From: Ooceraea biroi
Taxonomy: Eukaryota > Arthropoda > Insecta > Hymenoptera > Formicidae
Direction: 5' to 3'
NCBI RefSeq assembly: GCF_003672135.1
Contig: NC_039515.1
Location: 10,354,001 to 10,418,000, forward strand
DNA: 64,000 bases
Made by a program: the position numbers and the translations under genes. Below the pieces are notes generated by a model. It was given only the letters and a program-made list of their open reading frames with translations, was not told where the DNA came from and searched no databases. Numbering within the stretch: the stretch's first letter is position 1; every line of letters starts with the position of its first letter. Shown piece after piece: positions 33,701 to 43,632 of the stretch.

Positions 33701-36700
33701 TTAACAATTTATTCTAAAGTACATATGAATAAATACTGATTTTACTTATTACAGAAAATGGTGGCACCCTGAAGATCCTCTTGAGCTTTGCCGTAGGCGC
33801 ACTGTTGGGTGATGTTTTCCTACATCTCTTGCCGGAAGCATATGAAAGCGAGCTTCAAAGAAAAGGCAATATTCTCATACTTTGTTACGCAATTTATAGC
33901 TATTCTGAAATCAAAGCTTTGTCAGAAAATTTCTTAATCTTAATGCATCACAAGTTACCTGTGTGTTACGAGATGTTGATATCGTAAGGAAAATAATGAA
34001 AGTATCGATTATAATGTCTTGGGCAAATATAATCACAGAGTAACGAATAACTGGCAGCAGTAAGTTGAAATTTATTATCTAAACGAATTTTATATTACGT
34101 ACAAAATTTATATTTCTTCGCGCTATTTAATGGGCGACACTTATATATTATGCAGGACTGACAGTGTTATCAGGAGGAAATGTCAGCGAAAAATACCAGT
34201 AGTCTAGATTGCCCGCACTAGTAAAGCTTATTGCAAAGTCTGATACAAAGATGTTATTATACATCATTGTATATAACATGTCTGGATTCCTGAATTATTC
34301 TATGTAACATGCATATATTACATATATTATATGTTACGAATACGTTTTACGACGCCCTGCACGTTATAGAATACATCTCAGTCTTTAGACACCGTCTGAG
34401 AGCTTTATGAACGATTTAAATGACGGCTTCGAACTCCATTGTGCGTCAGTTGCAGATTTCAATTGCCAGCTGCGTCCACGTAAATTAAATGTTCTCCCGA
34501 CCGAACCACGTTAGGAATTCGAGGTGATCGGCAGACCAGTAATATCCGTGTAAATTGATCAATTTGAATCACAGATTTCCTTTATTGCTCGTCATTTATT
34601 GTTGACGTAAAAAGAACAGTCAGAAAAAGAATAGTCAAATAATATACTACATTACGTAATTTACAATAAATGGAGGTTTCAATATTGACGAACCGCTACG
34701 AGACATTAAAGACTGAATTTTATTCATTGATATATCTTGGGTGAATCTTATCAAGAATGACCTTTGATTGCAATTCACTTGATTTAATTGCGAATGTTTA
34801 ATTTTATTACTCTTATTTCATTATTCTTTATACATTTCGTTTTTCCCCACTTATAGGCGTTACATATTAACGTATACTTTTATTTACAGCCGAGGATGAT
34901 GACGCGTCCACGCCTGCAGGCCTGTGGGTGTTGTCCGCCTTTTTGTTCTTCGTAATTGTTGAGAAACTCGTCGCCGCTGTGAACGAGGAAGCATCAATCA
35001 TTCCAGAGCAGCAGACCGATGAAATCTCGATCAAGGATGCAAATAAGGAGAAAGAAGCAGATAACAATAATTGCATCACTGTGATGAACACTGAGAAAAA
35101 CGGCTTTGCAAAAGAATGCCTGAAAGATACAAACAAGGTAACGTAATTAAAAATATTAGTAGATAAAAAATCATGGTAAAACTCCTGTTTAGGGGAGCCT
35201 GCTCCAATGACCTTGACCTTGACATATGTTGTCAAGGTTACCCTCCTGAATAATGTAAAAAAGATTTTAACCGTCGCTCGTTGTTTATTAAAAAGTTATT
35301 AATAAAAGAAGTTTAATGATTTTGCACGAATTTTCAGTTGTCCATGCGAAGCAAGTACTTGACTTAGACATATATTACAAAGATCATCCTCCTGAGTAAT
35401 CTGCAGAAGGGTTTAGTCATCGCTCGTTGTTTATTAAAAAGTTATAAACAAAAAATGTTTAATGATTTTACACGAATTATACATTTCTGTACTACGCTCG
35501 TTTTCAGGCCGCTTCGCGGGAGGGCGGGGGGGAGGGGCGAAACACTGATCCATGCATGTACTTTGCAAAATAAAAAAACAGGGGATGGTTAGGTTAGGTT
35601 AGGTTAGGTTAAAGCAGAGAATACTTTGTATTTAACTGTTTCAAAGTGTACCGAAGTGTATGACATACTACCTATGTGATCACGGTCACGGTGATGAGAT
35701 CACGGTCGAAGAAACCAAAACAAAACAATATGCTCAGGTGTATGGTGGATATTTGAGTATAAGGCCGGAGACACAATGGTAGGCAACAGGAACAGGGAAT
35801 AACCAATCGCGTTGCTCGATTTGGTCATCCGTACTCAAATCGTGTAACCTAACCTGGTTAGGTTATATTTTCCGAAACTGGAGCCTCGGACACATACGCT
35901 CGTTTTCAGACCGTTTCGCGGGAGGGCAGGGGCAGGGGCAGGGGCTTCGCCCCCCCCCCCCGCCGTAATCCGTGCCGTGTACCAGGTAATCAAAATCTGT
36001 ACGGTAAAATTTGTTACACTGGTTCTGGCGGGGGGGGGGGGAAGCCCCGGCCCCCCGCCCTCCCGCGAAGCGAGCTGAAACCGAGCGTATGTGTCCGGGG
36101 CTCCAGTTTCGGAAAATATAACCTTTTCCTTGTCGTGGACGGCTGAAAACTCGTGCAAAATTATTAAACTTCTTTTGTTAATAACTTTTTAGTAAACAAC
36201 GAGCGACGGCTGAAACCTTCTGAAGGTCACTCAGGACACTGACCTTGACAACATATTTCAAGGTCAAGGTCATCGGAGGTGGATCCCCTAAACAGGAGTT
36301 TTACCAAAATCATAATTAGTATATGGTTTCCTATAATAATCTATAATAATTAAGCGTGTTCTTTAACAGATACAATGTTTCCTGGAGAAACAATCTGGCA
36401 AGAACGGATTCATCCCAAACGGTATTAAAGAACCACGGAAGAATGGTTTTAAAGAGGTCGAGATCATAAAATCTGCTTTAGCAAGTGAATGTCCTAATGA
36501 CGGTCCTCTGGTCGACGAGGCAAAGAGCTGCTTGAAGAAATTAGCAAAGACCAACGGTTTTACGTCGGCGATTTCACGTGCTGCTGATCCTTCGTGCATA
36601 ATCCCACCCAACACTATCATTAACCGTTTGGCCGCATGGACAAAGAAATTCACGTTCAACTTGTTCCGCAAATGTTTCAATCCTAAGGCCTTCCCCGGAT

Positions 36701-37359
36701 ATCTTAATCTTTTGATGAACTTTCTCGACAATTTTACGCATGGTTTGTCCGTGGGTGGGTCGTTCCTCATTTCCTTTCGAGTAGGTCTCCTCAGTACGTT
36801 CACTATTTTGGTGCATGAAATACCTCACGAAGTCGGCGATTTTGCTATTCTGTTACGAAGCGGATTTAGCAGATGGGACGCTGCGCGAGCGCAGTTAATC
36901 ACAGCTAGCGGTGGCATCGTAGGTGCATTGGCTGCTGTCTCGTTTTCTGGTAGTCTAGGCAAGTAATTTTCTTAAAAATTTCATTTTTTTAAATAATTTA
37001 GCTTTTAATATTTGATAAATAGTACACAACAAAGATATTTGTTGTTGGAAACTGAAATAATAATTGCTTCTCTTTTATCTTGTTTATAATCATTGTGCTG
37101 ATAAACGTTACAATAATATTTTTCGTTTCAGCTGTTACGCATGAAAATGTAACCGATCGAATATATTTTCTTCTTTTTCTTTTTCTCAGAGGAGAGAACC
37201 AGTTGGATATTGCCATTAACCGCCGGAGGATTCATACACATTGGCCTCGTAACCATCTTACCTGATCTACTGAAAGAAACAAACACAAAAGAGTCTTTAA
37301 AACAGTTTGGTGCTTTACTTCTCGGTATTGTTATAATGGCTGCGTTAATGTTCGTTTAA
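24750..37359 (+). CDS. ZIP13-like zinc transporter (SLC39A13/Zip99C class)
   Basis: Five coding exons: 24750-24978, 33755-33865, 34890-35137, 36370-36958 and 37190-37359; 448 residues. Introns are 8.8 kb, 1.0 kb, 1.2 kb and 0.23 kb. Transmembrane segments include STMVGLTGIFPLWLIPI, LKILLSFAVGALLGDVFLHL and GLWVLSAFLFFVIVEKLV. A long polar loop (residues about 140-300) follows. Then come the metal-site helices DNFTHGLSVG (316-325) and HEIPHEVGDFAIL (345-357), and a last pair, SWILPLTAGGFIHIGLVTIL and the C-terminal helix. The two signature motifs place it in the LIV-1 ZIP group closest to ZIP13, which moves zinc at the Golgi/ER, and iron in flies. Introns 2 and 4 appear to start with GC rather than GT; intron 4 has the strong consensus AG|GCAAGT. 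The start ATG gives the expected short N-terminus. Confidence 0.9.
24979..33754 (+). other. Large first intron of the zinc-transporter gene
   Basis: GTGAGT donor and TTATTACAG acceptor. The 8.8 kb are AT-rich, with one TIR element at 28284-28891. ORFs inside (for example minus-strand 27547-27287 and 28290-28096) have no recognisable family or splice context. Regulatory elements are likely in so long a first intron, but none can be named. Confidence 0.6.
28284..28891. mobile_element. Candidate TIR element in intron 1
   Basis: The ends AAGCCCATTTTAGACTATGC and (inverted) AAGCCCGTTTTAGACTATAC continue to GCAATATATTGCA and TTTGACGCAA, about 46 nt with a few mismatches. Internal direct repeats (CTGTTCKTTTTAGCTG ... 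CTGCACTARTRCAAAA) are at about 28483-28527 and 28531-28571. No transposase and no clean target duplication were found. Confidence 0.5.
35175..36305. mobile_element. 1.13-kb TIR element with 8-bp target duplication
   Basis: Lies in intron 3 of the zinc-transporter gene. Termini GGTAAAACTCCTGTTTAGGG are perfect inverted repeats for 20 nt, and related sequence extends about 170 nt inward. It is flanked by AAAATCAT at 35167-35174 and 36306-36313, an 8-bp duplication as made by hAT-type transposases. A second inner inverted repeat (about 35859-35950 versus 36030-36122) contains GC-rich blocks with runs of 10 or more C or G. A diverged internal duplication (about 35209-35345 and 35360-35490) and TTAGG motifs complete it. 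No transposase ORF. The ORF at 35835-36158 merely spans the inner palindrome. Confidence 0.75.
35587..35611 (+). repeat. Interstitial (TTAGG)n tract
   Basis: Four perfect TTAGG units with partial units on each side, the canonical insect telomere repeat, inside the intronic transposon. A short head-to-head palindrome TAACCTAACC-T-GGTTAGGTTA is at 35845-35865. Confidence 0.85.
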
Positions 37360-39497
37360 ATTAATATATATTTCAGAAAAATATTAATTTTTGAGAGGAG
37401 TTATGTTAGTGTACACTAAGAGTACAATTTCACCAGATCTATTTATATGTTTCGATGCGCGTTAAGTGCAGTACTCCGAAGTTGCCATACAATAGTTGTT
37501 GCTCAATGGAATTTGGTCGAGCGCGACTAATAGCGACGAAGTAAACGACTGGCCAAACTCCTCGCGTGTACACGGTGTATAATATATACAATTGGACTTA
37601 GCCTTAGTTTAGGATTTGTGATGCTTTATATTGGAAATCTTCTCCAGTATTGGAATATGTTTGATCAAGTCTGAAATTGTGTTAGTTTTCTACTCTTCTC
37701 TGAAACGATGAGATTACTTTGCATTTGCGGGAATGAGACTTTCATAGTTTAAAATCATCTTCTCAAGTCCCCGTAGTATAACGATAACAACAAAGTGAAA
37801 CGCGTCTTTCGATGGATGATGTACAGAAAGAGAAAATATAATTTGCCAATTATTTTGAGAATTAGGTTACTTGTATTATCGCGTTATCAGTGATCACATA
37901 GTTTGACAAATGCTGTTATGAACCTCGTATAGTTTATGTACAAATACCGCGTGTTCCATCATGTATAGCTGCGGCGGTATTAATACCTTCCAGTGTGTCA
38001 CACGGTATGAGTATGACTTTGGTAATGGAACACTGGAATTAAAAATTCAATTTAAAGTCAAAGTATATTAACGTATGACCATTATGTTGTAAAGAAATCT
38101 AAAAGATAATATACATCGCATCTCCTATTTGTTTAATACATAAAGATATATGAGAGTGGCGTAATGAAAACTTCCACAATAAAAGATCCTACATGGGCAT
38201 GTTATATCCGTGTATTCATGATGCACGTACGAATACATAAGTACATCCTAGTAAATATATACATTAAGTTCCTAAGATTAATTACATACATAAGCTCCTC
38301 CTAAGAAATAATCGCACGATAAAAAGAACAAATATTCGATGCGTTGTACAAACAATTGAATTGTCATACGTTACTGTGTTTATGATGGAAGAGATTGCAA
38401 CTTCAGATAACAGGAAAATTTTCATATTTTTGCAAAATCCGAATTTTAACGAATTTAATTGTATAAATGGAGCGATTCTTTTTTTATATATCTGCTAAAA
38501 CTTATAAGATCCTGGATATTAGATTATATTTCTTTTATCTGCAATTTTCACACGAGATTAGTTAATATAATTTAATTAAAGTATATATTTTTATATGTAT
38601 TGTTGCAAATTCGATGCGTTCATGGTTAATAAAACATAAAATAAAAGAAGAAGAAATTTAGGAATATATTTATGTTATAATATCATAATTGTAAATTGAA
38701 TAATACGATATAAATTTTTGCAAATATCATGAGGCAGGAAATATTTATGCGCCAAATACAACATGTCTGCAAAAGATACTATTATGTATCTTCTCCGAAT
38801 ATGTTCTATTATGTTTTATAATAATTCAGTAATGTATCATATTACATACAGATTCAGCTATGCTTGGCAGTTTATGCGGACAAGAGGAACTTTCAAAAAA
38901 CACTCAATATTAATTTTCCCTCGATAGCCTCGTGTATCATGCTCAATGTCAATATTTCACGAATTGCATAAAATAACGCAATCCTTGTACTTAACAAGTA
39001 AAAATGAAATGTTATTTCAATCCGATGCATGATACAAGAGTGCCTTTTTGTACTTGTAAATAAAAAGACCCTACTTTATAGGGTTAAAATTAATATCTTT
39101 TACAAGAATATTTTCTATGAATTATAAATAACATAAATAAAACTGTTCATATGTAATCTCTAATTCGCTATAATTTGTAAATAAAATGTACTATTCTGCG
39201 ATGTTCATGTTTTACTCTTTTTTATATTATATATAATATACAATGTGTATCTATAGACAGAGAAATGTTAGGATAATAAGATGCTATGTACAGTCAGTAC
39301 AAAATAATTTTATTAATTATTCTAACATAACATAGGAATTGTACATACTCACTAACTGACAGACAACTAAAACTTCACATATTATAGATATATATACTAT
39401 ATACATTTTTCTTTTACTTTAAATAATATTTCTTGGTTGTCCTACAAAAATGTAACTTGTATGTACATACAGAACATTGATTGAATTCGATGACTGA
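37360..39497. other. Zinc-transporter 3' UTR and intergenic DNA
   Basis: AT-rich with several AATAAA signals on +. No coding segment recognised. Confidence 0.5.
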
Positions 39498-39620
39498 TCA
39501 GGTCTCAGAAGTTTTCGTCTCTTGTGCCTGAGGCATTTTTATCCAAGTATTTGCCTTCTTCCTAGGCCAGTAAAAAGAAATGCCTCTTACAACAGCAAAA
39601 GTGCCGTAACAAGATAATGC
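39498..39620 (-). CDS. Candidate orphan C-terminal exon (uncertain)
   Basis: Downstream of SIL1 on the same strand, an acceptor-like AATGTTAG is followed by 40 open codons. They encode ALSCYGTFAVVRGISFYWPR, then KKANTWIKMPQAQETKTSET and a TGA. The composition (hydrophobic, then basic/polar tail) looks protein-like and resembles the end of a small membrane protein. No partner exon was found in 39621-40041 and no family is recognised. It could be 3' UTR sequence that is open by chance. Confidence 0.22.
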   Translation of the reverse strand, partial: ALSCYGTFAVVRGISFYWPRKKANTWIKMPQAQETKTSET

Positions 39621-40041
39621 CTAACATTTATAATATTTAAACGCTGAATTAAAATTTAACAAATACCTAATGACTAGCAACTCATACTTCAGGTACTAGA
39701 GACGAGAGCCTGCGCTTTTATCATGCATGTATGATAAGTTATTTACATAGTGAAGATACAATGTTACATTCAGAATAATAAAATATTTTTTTATCATTAG
39801 AGGGACTTTCTTTAAGATCTGCAAATTTTAGCTGTCGTTTGTCCGCAGATAATACCCATTTCTTTTTTCAAAACTATTGTGACAATTTTCTTCTTTTTCG
39901 CGAGATTGTTATATCAAGTTTAAACGAGAATGACGGTTTCCTACACTATTACAAATGCTATTTTACACAATTGTAATTTTACATCGATCAAAATGGAATT
40001 CATAGTCTTTGATATTATCGTATCTCTTAGATTTTAACTAT

Positions 40042-42442
40042 TCATAGTTCATCGTGAGGTGTTTCAAAAATATTACTCTTTAACCTTTCGATCAACGATA
40101 TCAAACTATTTACGACGTCGGTTTCGTCCAAGGTAAGTCTAACGTTTGGATGTTTATAAAAATGTAAGAGATTATTTATGACAGGTAAGAGCAGAGGTTT
40201 AATATCCTTGAATTCAGTTCTGCAAATGGGGCTTGCTGTAATCATGCTATCAGCAACTACTTCGAGAAAATCGTTATTTTCTATACTGATTTTGCTAGCT
40301 AGCTTCTCTTTGAAGCATTTCACTACCAAGTTGCTCAGGAGTTTACAATAATCGTGTCCGCGCAATTTCTGTTCAAAATCCGTGATCGTGTATTCTTTCA
40401 TCTTCTGCTGACGTTGTTCAGCATCGTATATCTCTTGCAGATTTTGCCTCTCGATTATTAGGTCGTTAATTAATTTCATTGCTTTCATTTGAATTTGCAG
40501 TTGATCGTTAGACAGAATCTTGTCGAGTATCTGCAAGCCACCGTGATCGATCCAAGCTTTCTGAGCAGCGGGGAACTGGCGTATTAAGGCACTTAGAGCA
40601 AAAAGACACCTGGATCTCACTTCGGTTTTACTATTTGTTGACAAGACACGCAGTATTTTTTGGATAAAATCGTTTTCCAGTGCTTTAGCTTGCACTTTTG
40701 GATTTGATTGGGCTGCTGCTCCTAGAAGGCGTAACGCTTCTGACTTTATTTCATTGTTACTCCCATTCAGGCATGGCGATATAATTTTAGTTAATCTGCG
40801 ATCAAAATCAGCAAGAATATTAATCAACTACTTTCTTCTCTCCAAGATACATCACGCTTGTTGCTTGTTAAGACTTACCCATCCATGTCTGAGAATACTT
40901 TAGCGTTGTCAATTTGATGAAGAAGATACTCTAAATTATTTAAGGTGTCCAAGACCTCTTCAATCTCTGCACTGGTTAATGTACCTGTTGTAACACCGTT
41001 CTTGTAAGATTGGAATTTCTGGAAAAATCTCTTTAATAGCTCTGAATCGCTTGTAATATTGACTTTGAGCGCATTCAGCTCGTCCTTCAAAGTTTCATAG
41101 AAACGTTTGAAGTGTTTTTCAGTTTTCGGATGGATTTCTTCATCCTAAAAACAAATGAAAAAGAAACAATTTTAACAAGTATATTATGAAGTTTTTATAT
41201 GAAAGTTATTTGAAACTTTTTATAGTTTTCGCATGCATCGCGAAATAATGCAATAGATGATGCAATAGATTAGTAGCGATTCTCGCAAGTGTTATAAAAA
41301 GTACGTATGCAAACAATGATCTATCTTATCTGCAGTAATCCTAAATTTATTTATCAAATAACACGTATTAATGAAAGGATAATTACATTTATATTTGATA
41401 TATCTACTTTCTCTTTCTTAAGCTTCTTTAATCTTGCTTTCAGTTCTTTTATGTGAAATTTCATAGTTTCTTTTTCCTTTCTTCTTATTGCTTCGTCATC
41501 TTCAGACTCTTCCTTTATATTTGCGGAATCTGTTTCTTCATTTTCTTGAACCGCTTTATCGGGATGTAATGTCATCGACTTGGAGTTTGAACGGTTTGTA
41601 TTTTCATCAACATTTTCTTTTGCTTCTTCTTTGGTTTCTTTTGCATCGTCATCCATTAATTTAGCTTCCGTAACACCAGTTGCAAAATTGTGTCTCACAT
41701 GAAGTCCTTTGGGAATTGGAGTGCCTAGTAAATTAACCTTTCATTAGATCTTCATTTATAATTAGCATACATTTTTACACACAATGTCTACTGTATACAA
41801 ACATATACATGTTATAATTCTGCGTTTAATCCTTGTCTTGAAATCTGTTTATGCCATGAAATGGATTTTACTCATAAAATTATAAATAATTTACAATTTC
41901 ATGACTATTAATTATATGTCTTTAAAAAAAAGGCTTTCACGTAGTCTCTCGAAAAAAAGCTTCACGTTTCGTAGATAACAATTATTTTTGACACAGGCTT
42001 TTCTCAAAGCAATTTCGATTGCTCTCGAGATTGTTGACATTTGCACCTCGCAATCGCATTCAGTTGTACGTCACTGCGAGCACTTGATCCGCAACTACCG
42101 AGTTTGCACTATTGCCCATTTAAAAGCAATCGTAACCCGAGTAATTTCCGAAAAGCTCACAATACGCGAGACGTGTCCTCAAAAACGACATTGGCGAACG
42201 CATTTCCGTGGAATTTGTAGAGTAAATACCGTGCGACGGATTTGACTGACGTGGTGTTACACGAAAGGCATTCGGCTGACGTAAAGTAGTCCCACATTGC
42301 ACGTTCAATCCGATCGGCAAAACTCACCTTTTTTCACCGTCTGCCACTCGTGCGTTGCCACGAAGGCACTGTCGTTTTTTTCGGCGCTGCCGAAAATTGC
42401 GAGCGATAAGTAAATCAGCAGGATATACGTGTCGGCACGCAT
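40042..42442 (-). CDS. Sil1: SIL1, ER nucleotide exchange factor for BiP
   Basis: Four exons: 42442-42328, 41724-41387, 41144-40879 and 40795-40042; 490 residues (human 461). The N-terminus is a signal peptide (residues 1 to about 20, core YILLIYLSLAIFG). A conserved segment TPIPKGLHVRHNFATG (39-54) follows, then a charged, Glu/Lys-rich linker. From about residue 240 armadillo-like helices follow, including EALRLLGAAAQSNPKVQ, SRCLFALSALIRQFPAAQ and LIERLKSN. The chain ends HDEL, an ER-retrieval signal. SIL1 wraps around the BiP ATPase domain and releases ADP during folding in the ER lumen. The last intron is only 83 bp. Its acceptor had to be placed at GATCGCAG|ATTAAC to keep phase, so codons upstream of 40795 are intronic. 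The gene is head-to-head with the nucleoplasmin-like gene. Confidence 0.92.
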
Positions 42443-43632
42443 TCTGGCAAGCGATACGTCGTTGCACCGGAGCAGACGTGCGGCTGCGATTTTTCTCGAA
42501 GGCACGGACAGCTGTTTACGGAAGCGCACAGACCCAATGGTCGACTGTCATCAGGCGAAAATGCGACGCGAGATTCTCAGAACGCTGCTCCGCATGACAT
42601 TCCACACGGGACTCGAATTATATTCACGTGTTGCGTCCGTTATTTATTGCGTCAATGTGGCCCAATGTGCCAGCGATGGTTCTCGCGTTCGCCACCAGGC
42701 GATGACTCCGACCAATAGCAGCACGCGACGTTGCCGCGTCTTCTCGATTCGAATTCTTCGCTCAAGAATGAAATTCTTTTATCGGAAGTTAGTTTTGATT
42801 ATCATGATTACCCATGCAGGATTCGCTTATCACGATGTGTTATGAAAATATACGCGCGTAGTGATACACGGATAGAAATAATATTGGTTAGATGAAAACA
42901 GTTCGCGACGATTGCAAAGTATCAAGAATTTTGCATGCAATTGTATGTATTGAAAAGAGATATTATTTTCAGATCTTTTTGTCAACAATAGAGATATTTC
43001 CACATTACGCAAATTGTTTGCATCATGTAATACGGTAACTTAATATTTCTCAATATTTGCTTCAGTAGTATAGTACAATGTACAATACATGGAAACTTCA
43101 TAATTATAATTTACAATTATTATTATAATTATATTTTCTATTCGCTCCTAGTTACACTTAAATGAAATACGTACTCTCAGTTATTTTAGAGTCGATAAAG
43201 CGTTTCTCGTTTATTAATTTACTACTAATCATTTTATACTCAGTACTGACACGATTATCCTCGATCAAATGCAAATGCGCAGAATAATTATATTTTCGAT
43301 ATATTTTCGGGGGTTCAATGCACCTTTTTTGATGCCTTCGGTGGCAATGGCCCGGTACGACCGGCAACACCGCGCATCACGATCGCCACCAATCAGCGCA
43401 CGGAACGTACACTGGGCGCGCAAGGCCAACTACGCTAAACTCATTTACTACGCGCTTGTCCGGCTCGTCGGCACGTGTGACGACCGTTCCCCGAGTTCCC
43501 TCGCGCAGTAACCCACAGTAACCGTTGCGGCGTCTCTTCTGGTTTCTCCATCATCGCACTTGGCGCGCACACGTCCATCGATCCTCGAGTACATCACGTC
43601 GACGAGAATCCGTTAAAATCAGACCGATCGCC
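42443..43632. promoter_or_regulatory. Head-to-head intergenic region, SIL1 / nucleoplasmin-like
   Basis: 1.19 kb between divergent start codons. CpG-richer blocks flank each gene, with an AT-rich centre at about 42840-43300. No TATA box is evident for either gene. No coding content beyond overlapping short ORFs. Confidence 0.5.
42712..42730 (+). promoter_or_regulatory. ERSE-like element upstream of SIL1 (tentative)
   Basis: CCAAT, nine bases, then CGACG. This differs by one base from the ER stress response element CCAAT-N9-CCACG. It lies 270 bp upstream of the SIL1 start codon, a suitable place for an unfolded-protein-response gene. A single near-match can occur by chance. Confidence 0.25.

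Noticed and set aside
35835..36158. 107-codon minus-strand ORF with Pro/Gly/Ala runs
   Set aside because: It lies entirely over the nested inverted repeat and poly-C/G tracts of the intronic transposon; composition artefact.
36363..36828. Minus-strand ORFs of 146 and 84 codons
   Set aside because: Antisense shadows of the ZIP13 exon 36370-36958.
40796..40827. N-terminal extension of the last SIL1 exon
   Set aside because: The frame is open here, but only an acceptor at 40796/40795 restores phase with the upstream exon; this part is intron.
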